From contig NZ_JAMJEZ010000009.1 in the NCBI RefSeq assembly GCF_023544715.1, positions 42,463 to 106,462 on the forward strand: a DNA stretch of 64,000 nt, given 5' to 3'. Shown here piece by piece: positions 19,309 through 28,309 of the stretch. The notes beneath the pieces were generated by a model. It ran no database searches. It was not told the origin of the DNA and saw nothing but the letters and a program-made list of their open reading frames with translations. The first letter of the stretch is position 1. Each line of letters begins with the position of its first letter. This stretch comes from Pseudomonas eutrophicaquae (GTDB lineage Bacteria; Pseudomonadota; Gammaproteobacteria; Pseudomonadales; Pseudomonadaceae). The position numbers and the translations under genes are program-made.

Positions 19309-20235
19309 TCAGGGCACTGCGGGCAAGGGCAGCTGGTCGCTGTGCTGGGCGCCGGCGCTGAACTGACGGCACAGCGCGACAAAGGCCTGCATGGCGCTGC
19401 TCTGGTACTTCTGGCGATGCCAGATAAAGCTGAACTGACGGCGCAGATCCAGCTCCGGGGTCTGCAGGGCCACCAGACTGCCGCGGCGCAGGGCATCGCG
19501 CAGCGCCAGCCGTGAGACGCAGCCGATCCCCAGCCCCGATTCCACCGCCCGCTTGATCGCCTCGGTATGCGCCAGTTCCAGCCGCACATCCAGCCGCGAC
19601 AAATGATGGCGCATGCCCTGATCGAAGGTCAGCCGGGTACCCGACCCCTGCTCGCGCAGAATCCACGCCTCGCGGGTCAGGGCCTGCAGGGAGGCATGGC
19701 CCTGTGCGGCCAGGGGATGCTGTGGCGCGCAGAACACCACCAGCTCGTCTTCCAGCCAGGGATGCACCTCGATATCCGCCTGCTGGCAGTCCCCCTCGAT
19801 CAGCCCCAGATCCAGCTCATGGCGCAGTACGCCCTGCACCACATGGCTGGTGTTCTGCACCTGCAGGCGCACCCGACACTCGGGGTGATCCTGCATGAAG
19901 CGCCCGACCAGCAGGGTGGCCAGGTAGTTGCCGATGGTCAGCGTGGCGCCCAGCTGCAGCGCGCTGAACCCGCTGCGCCCCTGCAGCAGCTGCTCGATTT
20001 CCGCCGCGCGATCCAGCAGCGCCACGGCCTTGGGCAACAGCTGTGCCCCCAGCGCATTGAGGGTCAGGCGCTTGCCCAGCCGGTCGAACAGCGGGCTGTC
20101 GTAATGGCGCTCCAGTTCGGCCAGTGAGGTGCTGGCCGCCGACTGTGACAACGCCAGCGACTCCGCCGCCCGCGAGACGTTCTCAAGGCGCGCGATGGCG
20201 GTGAAGACTTGCAGCTGCCGCAGGGTGAATCGCAT
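19309..20235 (-). CDS. finR: LysR-type regulator FinR
   Basis: 308 residues: N-terminal winged helix-turn-helix (residues 1-60, LSQSAASTSLAELERHYD) and a C-terminal effector-binding domain. It is divergent from the ferredoxin-NADP reductase gene fpr, the arrangement of FinR in Pseudomonas, where it activates fpr in response to superoxide or iron limitation. The promoter region between the two genes is AT-rich and contains a perfect inverted repeat. The call depends on this neighbourhood plus family membership. Confidence 0.85.
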   Translation of the reverse strand: MRFTLRQLQVFTAIARLENVSRAAESLALSQSAASTSLAELERHYDSPLFDRLGKRLTLNALGAQLLPKAVALLDRAAEIEQLLQGRSGFSALQLGATLTIGNYLATLLVGRFMQDHPECRVRLQVQNTSHVVQGVLRHELDLGLIEGDCQQADIEVHPWLEDELVVFCAPQHPLAAQGHASLQALTREAWILREQGSGTRLTFDQGMRHHLSRLDVRLELAHTEAIKRAVESGLGIGCVSRLALRDALRRGSLVALQTPELDLRRQFSFIWHRQKYQSSAMQAFVALCRQFSAGAQHSDQLPLPAVP

Positions 20236-20284
20236 ATCTGTAATGCCTATTGGGTTTATCTTTAATATTCATTTAGCGGATATA

Positions 20285-20310
20285 TTGCCGCGCTCTAGAA
20301 TGCGCGGCAA
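20285..20310. promoter_or_regulatory. Perfect inverted repeat around the probable -10 box of fpr
   Basis: TTGCCGCGC (20285-20293) and GCGCGGCAA (20302-20310) flank TCTAGAAT, in which TAGAAT (20296-20301) is a good -10 box for fpr. The repeat could be an operator that blocks or positions polymerase, with FinR binding further upstream in the AT-rich part (20240-20280). Confidence 0.5.
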
Positions 20311-20349
20311 CCGGGCCGGTTGATGCCCGTCAGTTTGAGGAGTCCCCCC

Positions 20350-21126
20350 ATGAGCAACCTGATCAGCGAGCGCGTCGTCAGTGTCCACCACTGGAACGAT
20401 ACCCTGTTCAGCTTCAAGACCACCCGCAATCAGGGGCTGCGTTTTGAGAACGGCCAGTTCGTGATGATCGGCCTGGAGGTCGAAGGCCGTCCGCTCATGC
20501 GGGCTTACAGCATTGCCAGCCCCAACTACGAGGATCACTTGGAGTTCTTCAGCATCAAGGTGCCGGACGGCCCGCTGACCTCGCGCCTGCAGCACCTCCA
20601 GCCCGGCGATGAGCTGATGGTCAGCCGCAAACCCACCGGCACCTTGGTGCTGCATGATCTGCTGCCCGGCAAGCACCTTTACCTGTTTGGCACCGGCACG
20701 GGGCTGGCGCCGTTCATGAGCGTGATTCAGGACCCGGAAACCTACGAGCGCTTCGACAAGGTGATTCTGGTGCACGGCGTGCGCTGGGTCAGTGAGCTGG
20801 CCTACTCGCAGTTCATCACCGAGGAGCTGCCGCAGCATGAGTACTTTGGCGAGCTGGTCCGCGAGAAGCTGATCTACTACCCGACCGTGACCCGCGAGCC
20901 ATTCCGCAACCAAGGGCGAATGACCGACCTGATGCGCAGCGGCCAGCTGTTTGCCGACATCGGCCTGCCGCCGATCAACCCGCAGGATGACCGGGCGATG
21001 ATCTGCGGCAGCCCGAGCATGCTGGAGGAGACCTGCGAGGTGCTGGATGGCTTTGGCCTGAAGATCTCGCCGCGCCTCGGTGAGCCGGGGGATTACCTGA
21101 TCGAGCGCGCCTTTGTGGAGAAGTGA
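20350..21126 (+). CDS. fpr: Ferredoxin--NADP+ reductase
   Basis: 258 residues from the ATG at 20350, preceded by GAGGAG at 20337-20342. The FAD-binding motif RAYSIASPN lies at residues 51-59 and the NADP-binding GTGTGLAPF at 114-122; the C-terminus ends VEK as in bacterial subclass I enzymes. It moves electrons between NADPH and ferredoxin or flavodoxin and supports iron-sulfur repair and oxidative stress defence. Regulation by the divergent FinR is expected. The FdxA ferredoxin encoded at 6200 is a possible partner. Confidence 0.96.
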   Translation: MSNLISERVVSVHHWNDTLFSFKTTRNQGLRFENGQFVMIGLEVEGRPLMRAYSIASPNYEDHLEFFSIKVPDGPLTSRLQHLQPGDELMVSRKPTGTLVLHDLLPGKHLYLFGTGTGLAPFMSVIQDPETYERFDKVILVHGVRWVSELAYSQFITEELPQHEYFGELVREKLIYYPTVTREPFRNQGRMTDLMRSGQLFADIGLPPINPQDDRAMICGSPSMLEETCEVLDGFGLKISPRLGEPGDYLIERAFVEK

Positions 21127-21128
21127 GG

Positions 21129-21821
21129 TTAGTCGCGCACCACTTCCAGCACGCGGATGCGGTCGGGCGCTGGGTAATGCCAGCGCACCTGCAGATCCCA
21201 GAACAGCACGCCATAGCGGCGCTCGGGCGTTGGGGTCTGATACGCCGGGCGCGGATCCTGTGCCAGGCACTGCTCGATCAGCTCAACCACCGGCTCACTC
21301 AGGCGCTGCGCCTGTGCATGCGCCTGGCGTAGCGCCTCGGCATCCCACTCGACTGTGATGGGGTGGGGCGGGGTTTCGGCGATGGCGTTATGGGCCTCTG
21401 GCACGCGGTCAGCGTAGGGGACATAGGGCTTGATATCGAGCACCGGCGTGCCATCCAGCAAGTCGATGCCGGACAGATACAGCCGCCCGGCCTCCACTTT
21501 GTCCAGCTTGACCACCGACTGGCCGATGCCATTGGGTCGGTGGGTGGCGCGGGTGGCAAACACGCCCAGCGAGCGGTTGCCGCCCAGCCGCGGGGGGCGC
21601 ACCTTGAGGCGGGGTTCTTCCTCCAGGGCCTGATGGAACAGGAACAGCAGCCAGACATGACTGACCTGCTCAAGGCCAATCACCGCACGGCCATCCTCGA
21701 AGGGCGGCAATAGCTCCAGTACGCCACGGGCTGCCGGCGCCAGCTGCGGCTGGCGGGGGATGGCGAATTTTTCCTTGAAGCAGGATTTGAGGATGCCGAC
21801 GGGGCGAACGCTGTAGCGCAT
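21129..21821 (-). CDS. trmO: tRNA (N6-threonylcarbamoyladenosine(37)-N6)-methyltransferase TrmO
   Basis: 230 residues. The TsaA/TrmO fold is shown by VGILKSCFKEKFAIPRQP at the N-terminus, VSHVWLLFLFH, and the SAM-handling segment VFATRATHRPNGIGQS followed by GIDLLDGTPVLDIKPY. The enzyme methylates t6A37 in tRNA-Thr. It ends two bases from the convergent fpr stop and lies 45 bases downstream of a small lipoprotein gene on the same strand. Confidence 0.94.
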   Translation of the reverse strand: MRYSVRPVGILKSCFKEKFAIPRQPQLAPAARGVLELLPPFEDGRAVIGLEQVSHVWLLFLFHQALEEEPRLKVRPPRLGGNRSLGVFATRATHRPNGIGQSVVKLDKVEAGRLYLSGIDLLDGTPVLDIKPYVPYADRVPEAHNAIAETPPHPITVEWDAEALRQAHAQAQRLSEPVVELIEQCLAQDPRPAYQTPTPERRYGVLFWDLQVRWHYPAPDRIRVLEVVRD

Positions 21822-21866
21822 GGCGAAAACCGAAGCAGATAAGAGGTGGCAGGGCGCGCTGGCGAC

Positions 21867-22232
21867 TCAGCGGCAATCGCTGCTCGCGGCGGCGCGCAGT
21901 TCGATCAGCTCATCGAGCTGCAGGATGCCGGCATGCTCCTGACAATCGCGGCAGTCTGCCATCTGGGTCTGGGGGCGTACCCGGGCATGCAGGTAGGCCT
22001 CTTCATAGGGAACGCCAGCCTGCTGCAGGTAGCGCGCCTCCAGCTGCTCACCCAGCGAAGCCGGTACCACCAGTTGCCAGCTGTGTTCGCTACCGCAGGG
22101 GCGCAGCGCGCTGAACTGCGGCCCGAGTGACAGATGGCCATGCAGCTCGCGGCTACCAGACCCTGGCAGTGACGAGGCTGTGCAGCCGGCCAGCAGGGTG
22201 GTCAGCAGCAGGGCAGGGAGGAGAGGGTGCAT
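21867..22232 (-). CDS. Small lipoprotein of unknown function
   Basis: 121 residues from the ATG at 22232. The start MHPLLPALLLTTLLAGC has a signal peptide with the lipobox LLAGC. The mature part has four further Cys (including DCRDC and a Cys next to the C-terminal Arg) that could form disulfides in the periplasm. I recognise no domain. It lies between the Tad minor-component operon and trmO on the same strand; the 118-base gap to the tad operon leaves room for its own promoter. Confidence 0.65.
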   Translation of the reverse strand: MHPLLPALLLTTLLAGCTASSLPGSGSRELHGHLSLGPQFSALRPCGSEHSWQLVVPASLGEQLEARYLQQAGVPYEEAYLHARVRPQTQMADCRDCQEHAGILQLDELIELRAAASSDCR

Positions 22233-22349
22233 GGCGACAGATCCGTGGTTCACTCAAAAGGGGCTTGGGCTGGCGCCGCATCACGCGGTGCGGGGCAAGC
22301 TGGCCGGCATGGTCGCATGCTGGCCATCACCTCACCAGCCAGGATGCCC

Positions 22350-22925
22350 TCACAGGCGAATTTCAGTCCGCCCGCGGATCACTACATCCCCACTGTCTGC
22401 ATCGGTAGGCAGCGAGGGGATATCAAAGCCGAGCAGATTAAGGGTCGGCAGAATGGCGGTCTCGTTGGGTGCGCCGGTGCGGTTGTACTTGCGCTGCAGG
22501 CAGATATCGAGGATGTAGCGGCGATCCTGAAGCTGTTCACCGACAAGGCGATAGTATCCCAGCACTCCGTAAGGAGCCTCTGCTGGCAAGGCCGTCCAGC
22601 CGCTGGCAGGGGCCGGGCAGTTGCCGCTGACCCAGTCGGCGGGTAGCCAGCTGTTGCTGACCGTCAGCGCAGCCTCGCGAGCCACAATGCGCAGGTAATC
22701 GCCTTCCTCAAGCGCTGGATCGACCCGTACCGTCCGGCGGGCGGCATCAGCAGTGATCTGCTTAAAACTCAGTTGCAGCAGCAGCGGCAGGCTGTAGGCC
22801 AGGATGCCGTAGAGGATCGCGAAGAACAGCGCAAATAAAGCGGCGAACTCGATGGCTACCGCACCGCGCTGGCAGCGTGCGCAGTGAGGTGGGTTGTGTA
22901 TCGATGCATGAGGTAATGGGGGCAT
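22350..22925 (-). CDS. TadE-like minor pseudopilin
   Basis: 191 residues. After a short basic N-terminus (CQRGAVAIEFAALF) comes one hydrophobic segment (about residues 26-52), the TadE/TadF pattern with Glu at position +5 after the Gly cleavage site. These minor pseudopilins are processed by the TadV/FppA peptidase and help start or anchor the Flp pilus. It begins four bases after tadG and is the last gene of the three-gene minus-strand operon. The mature part shares the ending style (DIPSLPTDADSGDVVIRG) with the first gene of the operon, so the two are distant paralogues. Confidence 0.8.
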   Translation of the reverse strand: MPPLPHASIHNPPHCARCQRGAVAIEFAALFALFFAILYGILAYSLPLLLQLSFKQITADAARRTVRVDPALEEGDYLRIVAREAALTVSNSWLPADWVSGNCPAPASGWTALPAEAPYGVLGYYRLVGEQLQDRRYILDICLQRKYNRTGAPNETAILPTLNLLGFDIPSLPTDADSGDVVIRGRTEIRL

Positions 22926-22929
22926 GGGG

Positions 22930-25047
22930 TTACCTCACTAGTTTGGGAGTGCCACAGCCGACTGAGTACAGCTCGACATCAGTGCGGCCCAGCTCAACGC
23001 CAAGGATGTCGGCCAGCAGAGTGGTCAGCAGTGTGCCGACAGCATTGAGGATCGGCTCAAGCAACGCCACCACAGGCCCAAGGACAGCCGCCAACAACGG
23101 CTGTAGCCCGCCAAGGAGACCGCCAAGCAAGCCAGTCAGAAGGCTTGAGAGTAGACCATCGCGTTCAGGGGTCTGCAAAGAGGCAATCAGCTTGCTGCGT
23201 ACACAGCTATCGGTATTACAAGAGCCGCCGACAGAGTAGCGCCATTCCACCGGCATGGTGGTGGAGAAAAGACCGAGTAATCCGCCCGGACGATTCCATT
23301 CAAGACCGAGATTTTCCATGCGCGTGCGTATGCGATCGAGATTGCTGTTCGTATAAGTACCGTTTGTGCCGGTCGGTAAAAGGTCTTGGGAGGAGAGAAT
23401 TTCTGTAGCAATCTCACCCGCCTGCTCTTCAGTAAATTGCTTCTGTTTGAGAATAGGGCTGTTGGCCAGCAGGGTCAGCAGCTCATCGAGCAGGCGGCTA
23501 ACCAAAGTACCAATCTGTAGATTGTTAACGCCTGTAGAGGCAATGTTATTTTCGCTTGGAGGCGGGCTCAGGGTGACTTCATCGAATTTGCTGAGCACCG
23601 GCAGGGCAACTTTGCCGTAAAGCAGGTTGATGCCTAGTAGCCGAATCAGGCGCTCATCCTGTACTACTTCGGTGCAGCTCTGGCGTTTTGACCATAGGGT
23701 CTCTTCAGGCATGCGGCCTATGCATGCGCTGCCAATGCGCGACTCCACGTCAATAGTGGCGGTGGGCGGTGCCACGCTGCAGTTGACTGCTTTCAGTGTG
23801 CCTTTGGCATCGACGAGCTCAACGATGATCGGCAGTTTGATACGGGTGCCCAACAGTTCCAATAGGGAGCCAGCACCCAGCAGTGAGCTGGAATTTCGGT
23901 TGGTATCAACATCGACCAGTAGGCGTACTTGGGCATTATAAGCGGTGGTACCGATCGGGCCGATACCGATCGACGGCGGTTCGACGATGCCCAGCTTGAC
24001 GGTGATGATGCCCAGAAGGTCCAGTCCGTCGAGTTTGAGGGCGCGCCCCTCGCTGGCCACCCCGATCATCAGGCTGGTGGTGAGAATCTGCTCGAGATTG
24101 ATGCGCGCATCGAGTGCGCTGCCGACGGTGCCGTCGGGCGCTGAGCTGATGGAGAGCAACCCGGGAGCACCTTCACCGGCAAACAGATTGATGTCGCCGA
24201 TTAGGGGATTCTTGAGGATCTCTTGCCCTAGCAGCTCGATCTGGGCGCGCAGCACCGAGTCGGAAACCAGTTCTGCGGATACCGCTAGCAGGCGATCGAC
24301 GCCGAGCAAGCCGACTTCAGTATTGACCAGGTCAATTAGCCCTTGAGGGGAGAGTGCGCGCAGGCGCTCGATACCGATTTTGATGCCCAAGGCGTTGAGC
24401 AGTCCGGAGGGGGTAATGCTGGCATCTGCCAGGCCGTTGCGATCCAGCAGGGTCAGTTTCTGTACGTCAAGACCCACGGCGCCAAGTAGTTGTCCCAGCA
24501 ATTTGCTGTTATCCAGGCGCAGGAGTTGTGAGCCCACAGCAAAGACGGCGCTGGGGGTTTCGCGCTCGGCTGTGGCCTTGGCTGTCAGGGTGACCTCTTC
24601 ACGCACTTCGCTGCTGAACAGGCTGGCGGTACGCAGGATGATGCTTGCAGGGACGGTATGGCTAGCTGCAACTTCCACGGAGGCCGCAGGCTCCTGGCCA
24701 ACACGTGGTACAGCCACACGCAGACCATCCATGCTGCGGACATTGACACAGTTGGCCTCAATATCCTGCCGCGCATCTTGCAGGAAGTTGTTGCGCTGGG
24801 CGCTTTCTTTGGCAATTTGCAATGCCAGTGCCGGATCCATCGAGCAACTGCCTTGAGGCAGACGAGCCACTGATTCGAGGGCAGCTGTATCGGCAATTTT
24901 CTGCAGACGCCGTTGTTCCATATAAAGACGGCCACCATCGACCACCAGTACCAGGCAACCAAGGGCCAGGCTCATCGCGCTGGCCGCCAGGATGCCGAAG
25001 GCACCCTTTTGTCGCGCGCGGCGTTGCAGTGTGTGGTGGTTCTGCAT
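22930..25047 (-). CDS. tadG: TadG-like Flp pilus assembly protein
   Basis: 705 residues from the ATG at 25047 with AAGGAC upstream; an in-frame start at 25092 is less likely. The N-terminus is the Tad domain: basic start, then RQKGAFGILAASAMSLALG leading into one membrane segment, followed by VDGGRLYMEQRRLQKIADTA. The long periplasmic part is rich in Leu, Gly and Ser, with repeated ILG/LLG segments, and contains several Cys pairs. TadG is thought to link the Flp pilus apparatus to the envelope. It lies in an operon with the two TadE/F-like genes. Confidence 0.82.
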   Translation of the reverse strand: MQNHHTLQRRARQKGAFGILAASAMSLALGCLVLVVDGGRLYMEQRRLQKIADTAALESVARLPQGSCSMDPALALQIAKESAQRNNFLQDARQDIEANCVNVRSMDGLRVAVPRVGQEPAASVEVAASHTVPASIILRTASLFSSEVREEVTLTAKATAERETPSAVFAVGSQLLRLDNSKLLGQLLGAVGLDVQKLTLLDRNGLADASITPSGLLNALGIKIGIERLRALSPQGLIDLVNTEVGLLGVDRLLAVSAELVSDSVLRAQIELLGQEILKNPLIGDINLFAGEGAPGLLSISSAPDGTVGSALDARINLEQILTTSLMIGVASEGRALKLDGLDLLGIITVKLGIVEPPSIGIGPIGTTAYNAQVRLLVDVDTNRNSSSLLGAGSLLELLGTRIKLPIIVELVDAKGTLKAVNCSVAPPTATIDVESRIGSACIGRMPEETLWSKRQSCTEVVQDERLIRLLGINLLYGKVALPVLSKFDEVTLSPPPSENNIASTGVNNLQIGTLVSRLLDELLTLLANSPILKQKQFTEEQAGEIATEILSSQDLLPTGTNGTYTNSNLDRIRTRMENLGLEWNRPGGLLGLFSTTMPVEWRYSVGGSCNTDSCVRSKLIASLQTPERDGLLSSLLTGLLGGLLGGLQPLLAAVLGPVVALLEPILNAVGTLLTTLLADILGVELGRTDVELYSVGCGTPKLVR

Positions 25048-25115
25048 GGGTGTGAGTCCTTGAAGCCTTGAGCGTTCATGCCCGGTCTGCACCGGGCTGC
25101 TGGGGCGAAATGGTG

Positions 25116-25559
25116 TTAACGAATCCGCAAGCTGGCCTCGCCGCGAATTTCATCGGGCAGTTGCGGAACATCGATACCCAGTAGGGAAATGGGCGGCAGG
25201 ATACTGCGCGGATCCGGATGGCGCAGGCAGACGCTCCACAGATTGCCCGCGATAGTCAGGTAGTCACTGCGGTCTGCACAGACGCTCTTCCAGCTTGGCG
25301 GCAGCTTGAGCAGATCAATGGCTTCCCTGACCTTTTGTCGCTGGGCGGACTGAATTTGCGGAGTAGCAACCAGCACATCCGGGTGGCGTACTGCTTCACG
25401 TAGCGCGTCGGCAGCAACTTCCTCATAGGTGGCAGCCAGCAGCAGGGGCAGCATGTAGCCGACCACTGCGTAGAAGAGTACGAAGAACAGTACGAAGACC
25501 GCGGCGAACTCGATGGCTGCAGCACCCTGCTGATGTTTACGGTCAATGATGTTCGCCAT
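25116..25559 (-). CDS. TadE/TadF-like minor pseudopilin
   Basis: 147 residues from the ATG at 25559. The N-terminus HQQGAAAIEFAAVFVLFF carries the Gly cleavage site and Glu at +5, followed by one membrane helix (about residues 12-40). The periplasmic part has a Cys pair (SVCADR and SVCLRH). It is the first gene of the minus-strand minor-component operon and is followed by tadG after 68 bases. Whether it is TadE or TadF cannot be decided here. Confidence 0.8.
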   Translation of the reverse strand: MANIIDRKHQQGAAAIEFAAVFVLFFVLFYAVVGYMLPLLLAATYEEVAADALREAVRHPDVLVATPQIQSAQRQKVREAIDLLKLPPSWKSVCADRSDYLTIAGNLWSVCLRHPDPRSILPPISLLGIDVPQLPDEIRGEASLRIR

Positions 25560-25980
25560 GCGTATGCGGATCCTGCGAGGTGATGACGGTCTTGACGCCA
25601 ACTAGGGTGTGCAAGCTGAGCCTAGTGCTACTAGTGCCGACCCTGTGGCGGAAGGGTGTTGAAGTCATCCGGATATCGGCTTTTATCATAACGGGTTGCT
25701 CTTCATCGGGGCGATGCAAAATCGCTGCGTTGGTGAACTATGCAGCACAATTTTGCGGCTTGGCCGACGAGCGTGATTAGCGGTTTTGCAGTCCCCGGAG
25801 TGTGCGCCCGATCCGTTTTTCAGGCTTTTTGCGACCAGTCGGCTGACTCGCTGCTGCAGGCCTGTGGAGAATCCGTGACAATGCAGCTTTCAAGACAGCG
25901 GTCTTTGCTCATCAAGAGGCAGCCCGCCGAATTCTTCTGAGGGCTGCCGGCAGCAGCCCCGGCCTTATGGAGTTGTTTGT
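25560..25980. other. Divergent intergenic region between tad minor operon and tpsB
   Basis: No gene is supported in these 421 bases; short open frames on both strands lack ribosome-binding sites and any family resemblance. It must hold promoters for both directions. ATCATA at 25684-25689 reads as a TATGAT -10 box on the minus strand, without a clear -35. A hairpin before tpsB is listed separately. Confidence 0.5.
25941..25959 (+). promoter_or_regulatory. Hairpin in the tpsB leader
   Basis: GGGCTGC (25941-25947) pairs with GCAGCCC (25953-25959) across CGGCA, ten bases before the GGAG ribosome-binding site at 25969-25972. With no T run it is not a terminator; it may stabilise or gate the leader. 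Confidence 0.4.
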
Positions 25981-27690
25981 ATGCGCGCGCGCAGTATTCG
26001 CCTGATTCCCTCATTGGCCCTGCTGGCGGCCGTCCCAGTCTGGGCGCAAACCCCTGCTTTTACCAACAGCAATGATGTGGACAGCGTGCTGCCGCGGGCG
26101 AACCTTCCGGTTGAGGAGCTGCGCCCGCGTGAGGCGGAGGTCAGGCTGCCGACAACCCAGCCGCAACCTCGACAAGCCATGGCGGCGGTGCGTTTGCAGG
26201 GGGTGCTGATTGAGGGGGGCACGGTTTATCCCTTCGAGGAGATTGCGGCGCTGTATCAGCCGCTGATCGGGCGCACGGTGGCGCTCAGTGATGTGCTGGC
26301 GGTGACGCAAAAGATCACGCAGCGTTATCAGGCAGATGGTTATGCGCTGTCTTATGCCTTTGTGCCGGCACAGGATCTGCGCAGCGGGCAGGTGCGTGTG
26401 GTGCTGGTTGAGGGTTACATCAGTGTCCATGAGGCGCGCGGTGATATTGGTCGCGCCCAAGGCTATATCGACCAGCTGGCTGCCAAGCTGGTTGGCGAGC
26501 GTCCGCTGCGCCGCGAGTCGTTCCAGCGTTACACCACGCTGATGGCGCAGATGCCGGGGGTCAAGGTGCGTGCTTCGGTCGCGCCGCCCTCGACCACCGA
26601 CGGTGCCGTGACCCTGGTCACTGAGGCCACTCGTCAGCCTTTCGCAACCAATGCCTCGATCAATGATGGCAGTCAGGACAGCTTCCAGGCGGTGCTCGGC
26701 GTCAGCAGCAACTCGCAGACCGCGCTGGGTGAGCAGGTGTCGGTGAGTACGCTGGCGCCGGAGGGTGAGGATCGTGAGCGCTATGCGCGGATCGATTACA
26801 GCCAGTTCATCAATGCCGAAGGGACTCGTCTGCAGGCCTTTGCCTCGACTTATCGCAGTGAGCCTGAGGATCGTGTGGCGATCGGCGCGGCGCAGACTGA
26901 GCTTGCGCGGCGCAACGATCGGGTGTCTGTGGGGGTGAAGCATCCAATCCGACTGGCCGGTGGCGAGATCCTCAGTGCCACGGCCCGCCTGTATGGCGTT
27001 GATGACGAGCGCAAGTTCACCCGTGTCGAGCCGCAGCCGGTGATCAAGGATGCGCTGGAGCTAGAAAGCAAAGTGCGCGTACTGGCACTGGAAGGTGAAC
27101 AGCGTACCGCCAAGCAGGGGCAGCTGCGGGTGCTGGGGGCGGGCGTCTATCAGGGCTTGAATACCTTGGGTGCCGATTATCGCCTCACGGTATTGGGTAA
27201 TCAGGTCGAGCCGGGCAGCAAGCCGGATCTGGATTTTCTACGCCTGCGCCTGAATGCCCTGGAGAGCAATCAGTTTGGCGGAGCATGGCAGGGTGTGGCT
27301 TCGGGCGTGCTGTACTGGTCGGAAGATACGCTGCCGGAAAGCGAACAGGTGCTGTTCGGGGATCGTAACTTCGGGCGCGGTTATTCGGAGGATCAGGCGC
27401 GTGGGGACAAGGGCTGGGGGCTCAGCTACGAGCTGAACCGCACCTTCAACCGCGAAGGTACCTGGGTGCGCATGCTGCAGCCTTATGCGGTGCTCGATAA
27501 ATCGCGTACCTGGTACAACGAGTCGGGGAATGCGGCGAACCTGTCGTCCTTGGCGCTGGGGATGCGCTTTGGCGATCGCAAGTACTACAACCTGGCGGTG
27601 GAGGCGGCCAAGCCGCTGGGAGACAAGGCGATTGATACCAACAACCGCGAGCCGCGGGTTGGGTTTACGCTGAATTATGATTTGCGGTGA
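25981..27690 (+). CDS. Two-partner secretion outer-membrane transporter (TpsB, ShlB/FhaC family)
   Basis: 569 residues. A Sec signal peptide (cleavage after VWAQ near residue 23) is followed by a Pro-rich linker, a POTRA domain (about 60-140, ending VRVVLVEGYI), and a 16-strand-type barrel. The barrel contains the conserved FGRGY turn near residue 465, the VRGF/Y motif of Omp85 transporters, and ends in GFTLNYDLR. TpsB proteins export one large TpsA adhesin or lysin normally encoded next door. No TpsA is present in the window. The position between the tad minor operon and flp suggests that it serves the same adhesion programme. GGAG precedes the ATG. Confidence 0.88.
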   Translation: MRARSIRLIPSLALLAAVPVWAQTPAFTNSNDVDSVLPRANLPVEELRPREAEVRLPTTQPQPRQAMAAVRLQGVLIEGGTVYPFEEIAALYQPLIGRTVALSDVLAVTQKITQRYQADGYALSYAFVPAQDLRSGQVRVVLVEGYISVHEARGDIGRAQGYIDQLAAKLVGERPLRRESFQRYTTLMAQMPGVKVRASVAPPSTTDGAVTLVTEATRQPFATNASINDGSQDSFQAVLGVSSNSQTALGEQVSVSTLAPEGEDRERYARIDYSQFINAEGTRLQAFASTYRSEPEDRVAIGAAQTELARRNDRVSVGVKHPIRLAGGEILSATARLYGVDDERKFTRVEPQPVIKDALELESKVRVLALEGEQRTAKQGQLRVLGAGVYQGLNTLGADYRLTVLGNQVEPGSKPDLDFLRLRLNALESNQFGGAWQGVASGVLYWSEDTLPESEQVLFGDRNFGRGYSEDQARGDKGWGLSYELNRTFNREGTWVRMLQPYAVLDKSRTWYNESGNAANLSSLALGMRFGDRKYYNLAVEAAKPLGDKAIDTNNREPRVGFTLNYDLR

Positions 27691-27697
27691 CTCCGCA

Positions 27698-27729
27698 CAA
27701 CGAGAGCTAGGAAACCCTGGCTCTCGTTG
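27698..27729. terminator. Hairpin between convergent tpsB and flp
   Basis: CAACGAGAGC (27698-27707) and GCTCTCGTTG (27720-27729) are exact inverted copies, extended inward by AGG/CCT. The long stem between convergent genes is a likely bidirectional terminator; the T tract is weak. Confidence 0.7.
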
Positions 27730-27742
27730 GCCGTGTTCGTTC

Positions 27743-27949
27743 TTAATTTGCTTTGGCGGTGCCTTCTTGCAGCTTCTCGCTGACCTTTGTGAATAGGTCG
27801 CTGAGGTCAGTACCCACAGCTGTGGCTGCCACGATAAACGCTAGCGCAATCAGGCCGGCAATAATGCCGTATTCGATCGCCGAAGCGCCGTCTTCACGGC
27901 TCAGGAAGGCCTTGGCCTTGCAGTACAGAGAAAGCATCTTGTCACTCAT
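27743..27949 (-). CDS. flp: Flp-type major pilin
   Basis: 68 residues, typical of Flp/Tad type IVb pilins. The processing site follows Gly21 (REDG, then ASAIEYG) with Glu26 and Tyr27 of the Flp motif, and one membrane helix fills about residues 28-48. AGGACGG lies seven bases before the ATG at 27949. The prepilin peptidase encoded at 37133 should cleave it. It is transcribed alone and divergently from the rcpC operon, allowing high separate expression of the main subunit. Confidence 0.95.
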   Translation of the reverse strand: MSDKMLSLYCKAKAFLSREDGASAIEYGIIAGLIALAFIVAATAVGTDLSDLFTKVSEKLQEGTAKAN

Positions 27950-28309
27950 GTGAATTCCGTCCTATGTGGTTGGAGGAGTGGTTGGTTCGTGCCTCAATTT
28001 TAAGGCCTGGAGGGCGAGGCAGATATACATAAATCGAATTATTCTCAAGGTTGTGGCGTGGTAGGCGTTTGCCGTGACTTGTGCTAGGGCTGCCCTCCCG
28101 CCACACCTCCTGTCTGTGCGATGATACTTCTGGCTATGAGGGCGTGTCCGCAGAATGGTTCCATTTTTTCTGGCACGCTTTAGTACCCTGTGGGGATCTC
28201 CCTCCCTGCACTGATTTTTTGACCTCACCCTCAACCTGTCAGTCCCAAGCGGCTCAGGTGGCGTGAGCCTTCCGTATTGTGTTGTCGCGGCTGTAAGGAG
28301 AGCGCCGTC
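27950..28309. other. Divergent intergenic region between flp and rcpC
   Basis: No gene is supported in these 360 bases. The region is lower in GC than the surrounding genes and must contain both promoters. TGGCACG at 28171-28177 resembles a sigma-54 -24 element but lacks the TTGC -12 element. AAGGAGA at 28295-28301 is the rcpC ribosome-binding site. Confidence 0.5.

Noticed and set aside
25740-25940. Small plus-strand gene before tpsB
   Set aside because: 66 codons without a ribosome-binding site or recognisable motif, overlapped by an open frame on the other strand of similar quality.
28171-28186. Sigma-54 promoter before rcpC (TGGCACG)
   Set aside because: The -12 element TTGC is absent; the bases at that place read AGTA.
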